Below, piece after piece: positions 44,595-53,609 of a DNA stretch of 64,000 nt (within the stretch, counting starts at the first letter, position 1; every line of letters begins with the position of its first letter). The translations under genes were made by a program, and so were the position numbers. Location: positions 4,781,001 through 4,845,000 of the forward strand of contig NZ_JAVIZM010000001.1 of NCBI RefSeq assembly GCF_031453555.1, in the 5' to 3' direction. The notes below the pieces were generated by a model, which saw only the letters and a program-made list of their open reading frames with translations, did no database searches and was not told the origin of the DNA. Source of the stretch: Bacillus sp. SLBN-46. GTDB taxonomy: Bacteria > Bacillota > Bacilli > Bacillales > Cytobacillaceae.

Positions 44595-46898
44595 TTAAAT
44601 CGTTATTTTAATCTTAATTTTCTCTTCTGCGGAAGTACTAAATTCTACTAGATTATCTTTTTGAATAAAATTTAAATTTTTATCATTAAGGTAAATAGAT
44701 GACACTGAATGGATGCCATTAAGTGTAAATCGATAAGTGGAAACTTTTGATTCAAAACCTGAAAAAATCGGAGAAACCGTTATGAAAACCTCTTTATCTC
44801 TAGAATCAACTGTAATTTTCCGTTTATTATATTTTTGCTCTAAATATTCTTTGCTAGCACCATCATCTTCGTAATAAATATATTCTCCACTGCCCATATA
44901 TACATTAAATTTCAACTCATTAATCTCTTTTTCTCCAACATAGTTCATTACTGGGAATTCCGGAATAACAGCACCAGACTTAACAAATAGCGGCATCGTT
45001 TCAAGTGAAGCTTTTGCCACAATGTATTGACCGCCATTATACTTTTTGTTATTCCAGTAGTCATACCAAGTTCCTTCCGGTAAATAGACTGCACGGTAAT
45101 CTTGACCAGGTAAATAAATTGGAGCGACTAGTAAACTATCGCCGATCATAAATTGATCTGATATATTATGTGTGTTAACCTCATTTTCAAAGTTAAAGAT
45201 CATTGGACGGAATAAAGGGTATCCCTTTTCATGAGTTTCCCTGAACGCTGTGTAAAAATAAGGCAATAATCGGTAGCGAAGCTGGATAAACTTCCTCATG
45301 ATGTTTTCACCTTTTTCACTATAAGCCCACGGTTCTTGATCCCTTACTTCCTTACGTGTATGATTTCTAAATAATGGTGTAAATGCACCAAGCTGCATCC
45401 ATCGAATCAAAAGTTCTTCAGAGCATTCACCCGCATAGCCTCCAACATCAGCGCCAACAAACGGAATACCAGATAAGCCCAAATTCATAAACATTGGGAT
45501 GGAAATGAGTAGTGAATCCCAACTGCTAGTATTATCCCCCGTCCAAACAGCTGCATATTTTTGAATCCCAGCAAAACCTGCTCTACTTAATAAAAAAGGA
45601 CGAGTAGACTCATCAAATTTTTCCCATCCCTCTAAAGTTGCCATTGCTTCATAATTTGCATAAAGGTTATGGATTTCTGCATGAGTCCTGTCTCCATCAA
45701 TTGAGCGATGGATAACATCCCTAGACATTGTATGTGGTTCTACTAAAATAGATGGCTCATTTAAATCATTCCATATGCCTCTAATGCCTTGTTCTAAAAA
45801 CTTTTTATTAAGATCAGCCCACCAGCTTCTTACTTCTTGATTTGCGAAATCAGGAAATGCACAGCCTCCAGGCCACACATCACCTATAAAGTCACTTCCA
45901 TCTGGATTCTTACAAAAATACCCATTACTCTTTCCTTGCTCATACACATCATACCCTGTTTCCATTTTTACCCCTGGATCTACTATGGCAATCATTTTAT
46001 AGCCCAATTCGTTTAAATCATGAAACATATTCTTAGGATTAGGAAACCGTTCTTTATTAAAAGAAAAGATTTTATAATTATCCATATAATCGATATCTAA
46101 ATGAATAGAATCGCAAGGAATATTTTTCTCTCTAAAAGTTTTTGCTACCTCATAAACTCTCTTTTCAGGGAAATAGGACCATTTGGACTGGTGATACCCT
46201 AGTGACCAAAGTGGAGGTAAAGGGGATTTTCCTGTTAAATTTGTAAAATGTTCAAGTACTTCTTTTATATTTGCACCGTAGATAATGTAATAATTTAATT
46301 CCCCATCTTCTGCACCAATTGAGTAATATTCAGAACTCTCGGTCCCAAAATCAAAGAAACTACGGAAACTATTATCAAAATATAGACCGTACACCATCTC
46401 ATTTTCTTTACTAATAAAAAAAGGAATAGATTGGTACATTTCATTAGAAATTGCATTAAAATGCTTAGGCTCGGCATAGTTCCAAAATTGGATTTTTTTC
46501 CCTCGTTGATTTAAAAATCCTACTTGTTCACCGCATCCAAAAAATTGTTCATTTTCCTTTAGTGTTTTATAGCAGAAGGACGCATGCTGTTTCTCAAGAT
46601 TCTTTGGATGATCCTGATTAATTACGTTACCCATGTGGTCAAAAAAAGAAAGTTTTAATGTTTCTTTATCTATCCTAACTAACATTTTTGACGTTTTTAG
46701 CTCGAAACCTTCGTCCGAGCTATATATATCAATGTTTGCCTCTTCTCTTTTTAAGTTTTTTGTTGTAATCGTATCTGTCGCTTTTTCTGTACGAACATTA
46801 ATAATGGAATCGTTAATAACTCTGAGTATCATATTTTCATGGGATGAAAAAAAGGTAAAATCACTGCCATGAACTTGATATTCCTTGCTGATTAGCAT
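44595..46898 (-). CDS. GH31 alpha-glucosidase family protein
   Basis: 767 residues, no signal peptide, so cytoplasmic. The N-terminal beta-sandwich is followed by the (beta/alpha)8 barrel with nucleophile Asp378 (GIWNDLNEPSI) and acid/base Asp455 (AVWTGDNTSSW). HLDIDYMDNYKIFSFN and FVGADVGGYAG are also typical. The active-site segments look like alpha-glucosidase rather than alpha-xylosidase, but the next genes encode a kinase and isomerase for a pentose- or hexose-phosphate route. Expected to split an imported glycoside. Confidence 0.9.
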   Translation of the reverse strand: MLISKEYQVHGSDFTFFSSHENMILRVINDSIINVRTEKATDTITTKNLKREEANIDIYSSDEGFELKTSKMLVRIDKETLKLSFFDHMGNVINQDHPKNLEKQHASFCYKTLKENEQFFGCGEQVGFLNQRGKKIQFWNYAEPKHFNAISNEMYQSIPFFISKENEMVYGLYFDNSFRSFFDFGTESSEYYSIGAEDGELNYYIIYGANIKEVLEHFTNLTGKSPLPPLWSLGYHQSKWSYFPEKRVYEVAKTFREKNIPCDSIHLDIDYMDNYKIFSFNKERFPNPKNMFHDLNELGYKMIAIVDPGVKMETGYDVYEQGKSNGYFCKNPDGSDFIGDVWPGGCAFPDFANQEVRSWWADLNKKFLEQGIRGIWNDLNEPSILVEPHTMSRDVIHRSIDGDRTHAEIHNLYANYEAMATLEGWEKFDESTRPFLLSRAGFAGIQKYAAVWTGDNTSSWDSLLISIPMFMNLGLSGIPFVGADVGGYAGECSEELLIRWMQLGAFTPLFRNHTRKEVRDQEPWAYSEKGENIMRKFIQLRYRLLPYFYTAFRETHEKGYPLFRPMIFNFENEVNTHNISDQFMIGDSLLVAPIYLPGQDYRAVYLPEGTWYDYWNNKKYNGGQYIVAKASLETMPLFVKSGAVIPEFPVMNYVGEKEINELKFNVYMGSGEYIYYEDDGASKEYLEQKYNKRKITVDSRDKEVFITVSPIFSGFESKVSTYRFTLNGIHSVSSIYLNDKNLNFIQKDNLVEFSTSAEEKIKIKITI

Positions 46899-46926
46899 TT
46901 CTATTTCACTCCAATACTATCTGTCT

Positions 46927-47769
46927 TTATCCTTTTACTGCCCCTGATGTTAATCCAGATACAACTTTCTTTTGGAAAAATAAAACTAAAATAATTAATG
47001 GAATGGTTACAATGATTGTTGCAGAAGCTATTTCACCCCATGGCAGGTCGTATTGACCTTGGAACATCGAAATTCCAACCGGCACTGTACGCATTAATTC
47101 TTTGGTATTAAAGGTCAATGCGAACAAAAATTCATTCCACGCTGTAACAAATACGATAATAGCTGTGGTAAAAACACCAGGTAAGGCTAAAGGAAGGATA
47201 ATTTTAAAATACGTCTGTAAAGTTGATGCACCATCCATTTTTGCTGACTCTTCTAATTCAAGTGGAATCGTTTTAAAGAAAGTTGACAAATTCCAAATCG
47301 CGAGAGGCAGTGCAAAGGTGGTATAAGGAATAATCAGAGATAAATAAGTATTTAAAAGCCCTACATTTTTCATCATTAGATATAGAGGACTAATAATTGC
47401 TATAGGTGGGAACATCGATACAGTCAGAACAATTAACATAATAAAATTTTTACCTTTAATATTTAGTCTAGCGACAGCATAAGCGGTAAAAGAGGCAACT
47501 ACTAAGCAAAATAAAGTCGTTACACCTGCTACAAGAAAGCTGTTAATGATATAATTTGCAAAAGGATAATGTACGAATGTATTAATGTAGTTTTCAAAAA
47601 AGAACTTCTCTGGCCACCAATCTGGAGGCATTTTATAAAGCTGACCAGGCGGCTTCAATGAATTGATCAATTGCCAAATGAAAGGAAATAAAACAATCGC
47701 TAAAAAGACTGTCACAGATAGTCCAAAAATAAATTTATTCCCATATTTTAATATCAATCTTTTGCTCAT
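46927..47769 (-). CDS. Carbohydrate ABC transporter permease (MalG type)
   Basis: 280 residues, six helices, EAA loop ELEESAKMDGASTLQTYFKI. Third transport gene of the LacI-regulated operon, 10 bases after the other permease. Confidence 0.92.
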   Translation of the reverse strand: MSKRLILKYGNKFIFGLSVTVFLAIVLFPFIWQLINSLKPPGQLYKMPPDWWPEKFFFENYINTFVHYPFANYIINSFLVAGVTTLFCLVVASFTAYAVARLNIKGKNFIMLIVLTVSMFPPIAIISPLYLMMKNVGLLNTYLSLIIPYTTFALPLAIWNLSTFFKTIPLELEESAKMDGASTLQTYFKIILPLALPGVFTTAIIVFVTAWNEFLFALTFNTKELMRTVPVGISMFQGQYDLPWGEIASATIIVTIPLIILVLFFQKKVVSGLTSGAVKG

Positions 47770-47779
47770 GTATTTTCAC

Positions 47780-48772
47780 CTACCTTTTCACACCGAGTAC
47801 TTTAATATAGAAAAGACTAATCAACATGACGAAAATAAAAACTGAAAATGAGAGTGCTGATCCTAATCCAAAATCCAAGTTCGTAAATAGCGATTGATAT
47901 GCATAGATTGAAAGGGATTCTACTGTTCCTCCTGTTAGCACCCAAGGTAAATCAAATACCCTAAACGCATCCAGCGTTCTAAATAATAGGGCAACTAAAA
48001 TCGTAGGTTTTAATAGCGGCAAGGTTAGATAAAAGAATTGGCGAATCTTATTAGCACCATCTATTTCTGCAGATTCATAAATATCTTTTGAAATCGTTTG
48101 GAGTCCTCCTAACAGAAGCAAAGCCATAAATGGAGTTGTTTTCCAAACATCTGCAAAAATCATCGACCACATGGCACTTGACTCAGTTCCTAAAAATGTT
48201 CGATATGAATCGAGTATTCCTACCTTTACCAAGATGTCATTCAAAATGCCTAATTGATCATCATAAATAAATTTCCACATCATCGCTGCAACCACGGTTG
48301 GAACAGCCCACGGAATTAACACAGAAGCCCGAACTAGACCTCTGCCTCTAAAAGGCTTATTGATTAATAAAGCAATAAGAATACCAAAAACTAATTCCAA
48401 CGCAACAGAAATAACGGTAAAAAATGCGGTATTACTTAAAGAATGCCAAAATCGCGAGTCAGAAAGTAGAAATTTATAGTTGCCTAATCCAATAAATTTT
48501 GATTCACTCATAAACTGCAATTGCATGGAATGTAGACTTAACCAAACTGTTCTTAAGATTGGATATAAGGATACAACACAAATTGTAATGATTGTGGGTA
48601 AAACCAACAAATACCCGACCCTTTGTTCCTTATTTAACACTTTATTCCTACTCTTGTTTTTTTCCATTCTCATGCTTTGTTGTTGGACGACCTCATTTCG
48701 ATTATCCATCGCTGCTTTCCACCTCTTTATTAGCGGAAGAGGGCGTGAACCCTCATCCTCTAAATTTAACAC
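47780..48772 (-). CDS. Carbohydrate ABC transporter permease (MalF type)
   Basis: 330 residues, six helices after a 40-residue basic cytoplasmic N terminus, EAA loop DIYESAEIDGANKIRQFFYL. The stop of the binding-protein gene overlaps or abuts its start (48772/48774). The start is uncertain within the first 35 residues. Confidence 0.9.
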   Translation of the reverse strand: MLNLEDEGSRPLPLIKRWKAAMDNRNEVVQQQSMRMEKNKSRNKVLNKEQRVGYLLVLPTIITICVVSLYPILRTVWLSLHSMQLQFMSESKFIGLGNYKFLLSDSRFWHSLSNTAFFTVISVALELVFGILIALLINKPFRGRGLVRASVLIPWAVPTVVAAMMWKFIYDDQLGILNDILVKVGILDSYRTFLGTESSAMWSMIFADVWKTTPFMALLLLGGLQTISKDIYESAEIDGANKIRQFFYLTLPLLKPTILVALLFRTLDAFRVFDLPWVLTGGTVESLSIYAYQSLFTNLDFGLGSALSFSVFIFVMLISLFYIKVLGVKR

Positions 48773-48773
48773 C

Positions 48774-50054
48774 TTATTTCTTTAATATTTGATTAATTTC
48801 TTTTGCCGCATTGTCTAATGCATCTTTAGCTGATTCTTGCCCTGTTAGAGCATTATGAACATGAATTTGTAGCTTTTCCGATATAGCCGGATACTGTGGA
48901 GATACTGGTCTTGGTTTTGCTTGTAAAAATACTGGTAAGAAATCTTTAAAATGAGGGTTCTTTTGTAATACTTGATCATCGTTAAAAAGCTTCTCAAGAG
49001 TCGGAATTCGTCCGCCATCGACCGCATTAATTTTTTGTCCTTCTTCACTTATAGCAAATTCAATAAATTTCCATGCTGCATCTTGGTTTTTAGAAAACTT
49101 ACTAATAGCAAGATTCCATCCACCTAGAGTAGCAGCTCCTGTGTCTCCATTTGGTCCTTTAGGCATCGGAGCAATACCAACTTTTCCAGAAATCTTCGAT
49201 TCAGCCTCTGAACTTTTAGCCCAAACATACGGCCAGTTTCTTAAAAATACACTTTTTCCTTCAGTAAATAAGCGGCGGCTATCTTCTGTTTCATATGTAG
49301 TTACTCCTTCAGGAGATACCTTTTCCTTTTTGACAAGGTCTACCATAAACTGTAATGCTTCTACAGCCTCAGGACTATTCACTACTGCTTTATTTCCCTT
49401 TAGGACCTGTCCACCATTGCCCCATAAGAACTCTAAGTAATTTGTTACTAAACCTTCAAATTGCTTCCCTTGGTATACAAATCCATATTCCGTTCCATTT
49501 TTCCCACTGCCGTCTTTAGACATTTGTATTAATTCATCCCATGTTTTCGGTGGAGTTTTAACTATATCAGAGCGATAAAATAATACACCTGCATCTGTAT
49601 ACCAAGGAGCGGCATAAACCTTATCTTTATATGTAACCCCTTCAATAGGTCCCTTTAAGAATTCAGAGCGGCTTTCTTTCTTAAAATATTTATCTAAAGG
49701 AATAATCCAATCGGCTGCTGCAAATTCAGCCGGCCAAATAATATCCATGGAGACGATATCAACACTATCGTCTTGGGCACCCAGTGAAGTAACTAATGCT
49801 GTATGGATCTTATCACTACCAGCAGGTAGAATTTGCAAGTTTACTTTGATATTTTTATTTTCTGCCTCAAACTTTTTAATTAAATTATCAACTGCTGGTG
49901 TTGGGTCTTTAAAAACAGCCCACGTAATTGTAGTTACTTCATCCTTCTTTTCATTCTTTTTCTCATTACTAGTTGTAGTATTCTTGGAAGCACATGCTGT
50001 CATTAAACTAAGAATAGTTAACACAATTAACAAATTAACCATTATTTTTTTCAT
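48774..50054 (-). CDS. Sugar-binding lipoprotein of an ABC transporter
   Basis: 426 residues from ATG 50054 (GGGAGGAAAG upstream); an in-frame start at 50096 would run through the operator at 50079-50094 and is rejected. Lipobox LMTAC (Cys21). Family 1 binding-protein signatures: TITWAVFKDPTPAVDNLIKKF, VDIVSMDIIWPAEFAAADWI, LGGWNLAISKFSKNQDAAWKF. It opens the transport and enzyme operon. Confidence 0.92.
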   Translation of the reverse strand: MKKIMVNLLIVLTILSLMTACASKNTTTSNEKKNEKKDEVTTITWAVFKDPTPAVDNLIKKFEAENKNIKVNLQILPAGSDKIHTALVTSLGAQDDSVDIVSMDIIWPAEFAAADWIIPLDKYFKKESRSEFLKGPIEGVTYKDKVYAAPWYTDAGVLFYRSDIVKTPPKTWDELIQMSKDGSGKNGTEYGFVYQGKQFEGLVTNYLEFLWGNGGQVLKGNKAVVNSPEAVEALQFMVDLVKKEKVSPEGVTTYETEDSRRLFTEGKSVFLRNWPYVWAKSSEAESKISGKVGIAPMPKGPNGDTGAATLGGWNLAISKFSKNQDAAWKFIEFAISEEGQKINAVDGGRIPTLEKLFNDDQVLQKNPHFKDFLPVFLQAKPRPVSPQYPAISEKLQIHVHNALTGQESAKDALDNAAKEINQILKK

Positions 50055-50078
50055 ATTCTTTCCTCCCATGTACTTTTC

Positions 50079-50094
50079 GTTTAATCGATTAACC
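50079..50094. promoter_or_regulatory. LacI-type operator 1
   Basis: GTTTAATCGATTAACC, with the palindrome TTAATCGATTAA, 25 bases before the binding-protein start. The same 16 bases occur at 51191-51206. Confidence 0.75.
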
Positions 50095-50158
50095 AAAATT
50101 CAAAAAAATAATAATCTGTTGCATTCCCCCCTCCTCTATCTAACTTTTTATATTAATT

Positions 50159-51169
50159 TTATTTACAGCCACACGAATTTCTAATAACTAATAAAGGATT
50201 TAGAGTTACCACTTGTCGTCGATCTATCGTCTGTCCTTTAATTTTATCCATTATTAACTCTGCAGCATGTATCCCCTGTTGATAAGCTGGCTGTGCAACT
50301 GATGTCAATTGAGGTTCAACAATTGAGGCCCATTCAGGATCATCAAAGCCAATGATTGCAATTTTATCCGGAACCCTTAATCCCACTTCTTTAATATATT
50401 GATAAACGCCAAGAGACATAGAGTTATTACAAACAAACACTGCTGTTGGCGGATCTTCTTGTTCCATTAATTGCTTCATACAAGCATAACCACTATCAAC
50501 ATCAAATTGCCCTTCTTTGACCCAATGATCTTTCAATTGATAGTCGTGATCTAATAGAGCTTGTTTGAATCCCAAAAACCTTTCTCTCCCTGTACTAATC
50601 GTTTGAATTCCAGTAATAATTCCAATTTTCTTATGACCATGCTCAATTAAATGCTCAGTCGCCTGGTAACTTCCTCCGTAATTATCTGTAGTTACAGTAT
50701 CCAAGTTAGCATAATCAGGGCTACGATTTAAAAAAACGGCTGGTACCCCCATATTTTTCAGCTTATTAAAGTAGTGATTGGAACTCCCCGCAGCTGAAAT
50801 AATTAGACCATCAATCCTTTTTCCAAGTAAGAGATTCAAGTAGTTTTGTTCCTTTTCAATATTTGAATCCGAATTACACAATAGGACATTATAACCACTT
50901 TTTGATAATTCATCTTCAATCCCTCTCACAATAGAAGCAAAAAAGGAATTCGCAATATCAGATATCATAAGTCCGATTAATTTGGACTCCTTGACTCTCA
51001 AGCTCTTAGCTAACATATCAGGCTGATAGTTAAGCGCTTTCATCGACTCTAAAACTTTTTTTTCAACTTCTGGACTTACCTTTTTAGTTTTATTTATTAC
51101 ATATGATACTGTTGCAGTAGAAACGCCTGATAAATCTGCAACATCTTTTAATGTTTTCCTTTTCTTCAC
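50159..51169 (-). CDS. LacI-family transcriptional repressor of the GH31-rpiB-kinase operon
   Basis: 336 residues. N-terminal helix-turn-helix TLKDVADLSGVSTATVSYVI with the hinge helix (PDMLAKSLRVKESKLIGLMI), then a periplasmic-binding-like effector domain (IGIITGIQTISTGRERFLGF, IAIIGFDDPEWASIVEPQLT). The same operator occurs before this gene and before the next one, so it probably represses itself and the operon. It ends 63 bases before operator 1. Confidence 0.93.
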   Translation of the reverse strand: MKKRKTLKDVADLSGVSTATVSYVINKTKKVSPEVEKKVLESMKALNYQPDMLAKSLRVKESKLIGLMISDIANSFFASIVRGIEDELSKSGYNVLLCNSDSNIEKEQNYLNLLLGKRIDGLIISAAGSSNHYFNKLKNMGVPAVFLNRSPDYANLDTVTTDNYGGSYQATEHLIEHGHKKIGIITGIQTISTGRERFLGFKQALLDHDYQLKDHWVKEGQFDVDSGYACMKQLMEQEDPPTAVFVCNNSMSLGVYQYIKEVGLRVPDKIAIIGFDDPEWASIVEPQLTSVAQPAYQQGIHAAELIMDKIKGQTIDRRQVVTLNPLLVIRNSCGCK

Positions 51170-51190
51170 CTAGCGCCTCCAGGATATATA

Positions 51191-51243
51191 GTTTAATCGA
51201 TTAACCTAGATAAATTATAACAAAGAGCACTAATATCTTACAA
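51191..51243 (-). promoter_or_regulatory. Promoter and LacI-type operator 2 of the repressor gene
   Basis: Minus strand TTGTAA (51238-51243), 18-base spacer, TATAAT (51214-51219), then GTTTAATCGATTAACC (51191-51206) just downstream where a repressor would block transcription. Confidence 0.72.
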
Positions 51244-51538
51244 GTGTATTTTGAAAATATTTCGAAAAAATTACTTAGATAGGATTATTAATGCTCTCTC
51301 ACTTTAATATATATAAATTTCCCTATTCATCTTGGTCACTGCTCCCTGATTTTTTCACAAAATAATATTTAATAGTTTTGTTTTGTACGTAGTTCAGATA
51401 TCATTATACTTGAAAAAGGAGAACAATTTCTGTCACTGTTCACCTTTCGATAATGCAGGTACCAAAGTCATTTTATTTGTTACAATATTCATTTTCCGTA
51501 CTAGCGTTAGTAGTAAAATCTATAATAGATTTCTCTTA
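51244..51538. other. Intergenic region before the nucleoside transporter
   Basis: AT-rich, no gene seen. Near 51331-51380 the sequence TCTTGGTCACTGCTCC and what follows resembles 42945-42990, so two similar segments flank the sugar operon. Confidence 0.45.
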
Positions 51539-52732
51539 TTACCAAACGAACAAGCCAACAATCATCGCACTTAATAAAGATACTCCCACTCCACTTACTA
51601 GTAGCTTCCACACATTCTTCCCGATGATATTTGATTTCTCTTCACCCAGAATGGAGTTAAATGTACCATAGATCATACCGACTGTGCTAAAGTTAGCAAA
51701 TGATGTTAGGAACGTAACCGCCACCGCAACCGTATGCGGAGCCAATCCATTGATCTTACCCTTTAAGTCCATCATTGCAACAAACTCATTAGTAGCAAGC
51801 TTGATTCCCATTAACTGTGCCACATACATCGCATCAGCTCCCCCTAAACCAAGCAAGAAGGCAAATGGACTAAAGATAACGGAGAATATTTTTTGAATGG
51901 TTAAGCCCTTCACAATAAATCCTAATATTCCATTTACACCAGCGGTTAAGGCCACGTAACCAATGACCATCGCCGTAATCACAATGACCATTTTGATTCC
52001 GACAAGCATACTGTTAGAGATCGTTGAAAAGAAATCTTTTCGCTCTTCCTTAGAAGGAACATACACGATATCTTCCTCTTTACTCACTTCCACAGGATTC
52101 AGCATATTTGCTATCAAAAGCGCATTGAAGCAATTCAACGGAATGGCCACAAATACATAGGTGGCTGGAACCATTGTTAAGTAAGCCCCGATAATTGATC
52201 CACTGATACTGCTCATACTCATGATTCCAAATGTTAATAGGCGATGTTCTTTTAAAACAGTCATTTGTTGACGGATGACAGCCAGTGCCTCCGTATTTCC
52301 AAGAAACATCATTTGGATGGAGAAGAAACTCTCAAGCTTTGGCAAGCCGGATATTTTTGATATGACCCAGCCCACCTTATCAATAATCCATGTTAAGATT
52401 CCGAAATAAGTTAAAATATCAAAGAAAGTAATAATGAAAATAATTGGCATTAAAGCACTAAAAAAGAAATCTACATGTTCATTCGCCATGACAGATGGGA
52501 AAACAAAAGAAATCCCTTCGTTTGCACAGGCAATTAACCAAGTAAAGAAAGAAGCTATTTTATTAATAATCCATGACCCAATTTTCGTAGATAACATAAA
52601 CCACGTAATCGTCAATTCAGCAACCAACAATGTCAAAATGGACTTCCATTTTACGTTTCTTTTATTAGGTGAGCATAAATAAACGAGGCCCATAACAACT
52701 AGTACTCCAACTACATTCAACAAAAAATACAC
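51539..52732 (-). CDS. nupG: Concentrative nucleoside transporter (NupC/NupG family)
   Basis: 397 residues from GTG 52732 (GGAG 8 bases upstream); GTG 52741 is too near the site. Ten or so membrane helices with the CNT signatures IFIITFFDILTYFGILTWII, FLGNTEALAVIRQQM and SMSSISGSIIGAYL, and ANFSTVGMIYG near the end. H+- or Na+-coupled uptake of purine nucleosides. A guanine-type riboswitch and terminator precede it, as is known for B. subtilis nupG. Confidence 0.9.
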   Translation of the reverse strand: MYFLLNVVGVLVVMGLVYLCSPNKRNVKWKSILTLLVAELTITWFMLSTKIGSWIINKIASFFTWLIACANEGISFVFPSVMANEHVDFFFSALMPIIFIITFFDILTYFGILTWIIDKVGWVISKISGLPKLESFFSIQMMFLGNTEALAVIRQQMTVLKEHRLLTFGIMSMSSISGSIIGAYLTMVPATYVFVAIPLNCFNALLIANMLNPVEVSKEEDIVYVPSKEERKDFFSTISNSMLVGIKMVIVITAMVIGYVALTAGVNGILGFIVKGLTIQKIFSVIFSPFAFLLGLGGADAMYVAQLMGIKLATNEFVAMMDLKGKINGLAPHTVAVAVTFLTSFANFSTVGMIYGTFNSILGEEKSNIIGKNVWKLLVSGVGVSLLSAMIVGLFVW

Positions 52733-52782
52733 GCTACTCACTCCTTTTGCTTATCATTTCCCAAAACGTTTATTTACAATAG

Positions 52783-52846
52783 AAAAAGTCCTTCCCTTTT
52801 CATACCTTCCGCCACAGACAGAAAGCATGAAAAAGTAAGGACTGTT
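52783..52846 (-). terminator. Riboswitch-controlled terminator
   Basis: On the minus strand AGTCCTTA...CATGCTTTC and GAAGGTATG...AAGGACT form a long stem followed by five T, between the aptamer and the transporter start. Confidence 0.8.
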
Positions 52847-52904
52847 TTTTACAGAATCCATTCATCTAAGCCAACCTGACATAAGACTACGTTTCTTCAT
52901 ACTT

Positions 52905-52974
52905 CCTTGTAGTCCGGCATTTTGCGGCTGCCAGGTAGAAACTATCAGACCAACGACACTGATATTATACAAGG
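52905..52974 (-). ncRNA. Purine riboswitch, guanine type
   Basis: On the minus strand the P1 arms CCTTGTA and TACAAGG enclose TATAATATCAG, the conserved GTTTCTACC and GCCGGACTACA. The base before TACA that sets specificity is C (GGACTACA), as in guanine aptamers; adenine aptamers have T there. A GTAGTC sequence downstream can pair with GACTAC of the aptamer as an antiterminator. It precedes the nucleoside transporter and should turn it off when guanine or hypoxanthine is high. Confidence 0.9.
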
Positions 52975-53221
52975 ATAACAATGTTATAAATATTTAAGGA
53001 ATAGATATCATTCTAATTCAGGTTGTGTTTTGCTTCAATAGGTTTCATTAATGTTGTAATTATTATACTTATAACAATCTTAAGGCAACTTTAGATACTC
53101 CCGAAATGATAACAATCAATCCCAAATAGTATACAAGCCTCTTTTTGTTGTTCTTATAAACAAGCACTTAATGTCACGCATACGATAATGTTGAACAACC
53201 ATTAACAGGGGGTGAATCTCT
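52975..53221. other. Intergenic region upstream of the riboswitch
   Basis: AT-rich; should hold the transporter promoter on the minus strand and the promoter of the small membrane protein gene on the plus strand. No other element recognised. Confidence 0.4.
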
Positions 53222-53464
53222 ATGGGACAGGATCATGGTAAATGTCATTCTCACTGTAGTATTTTTGGTGTTTTCCTTGGATTTTTAACTGGTACGATAT
53301 GGTTACTACTTGCAGTTTTAGGGGTAATTTCTGATTTCTTTGAATTACTTGAACTAGGATATCTTGGTCATATTTTAAATATCCTTATTGCGTTAATCGG
53401 CTTCCTTGCTTTTCTTCTCTTTGGGTTATGCATATTCAAGAAAGCTGCGCGCTATTGTAAGTAA
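53222..53464 (+). CDS. Small membrane protein with a Cys/His-rich N terminus
   Basis: 80 residues with MGQDHGKCHSHC at the start and two hydrophobic helices (about 13-37 and 46-70), ending KKAARYCK. Ribosome site AGGGGGTGA 9 bases before ATG. The DHGKCHSHC stretch may bind a metal; this is a guess. Family not recognised. Own terminator downstream. Confidence 0.65.
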   Translation: MGQDHGKCHSHCSIFGVFLGFLTGTIWLLLAVLGVISDFFELLELGYLGHILNILIALIGFLAFLLFGLCIFKKAARYCK

Positions 53465-53519
53465 AATAGGGGATATAATTAGGATAACTATAGTTTTTAC
53501 AGTATCTAATTTTGAAGAA

Positions 53520-53566
53520 GCAGTGTGATTTGGTGTATGAATCACACTGCCTTTAAAGTTTTTTTA
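53520..53566 (+). terminator. Terminator after the small membrane protein gene
   Basis: GCAGTGTGATT and AATCACACTGC pair perfectly around TGGTGTATG; a run of seven T follows 8 bases later. Confidence 0.8.
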
Positions 53567-53609
53567 TAAGATCTAGCGCTGAATCTAAGAATCAAAGATT
53601 TTCAGCTAG

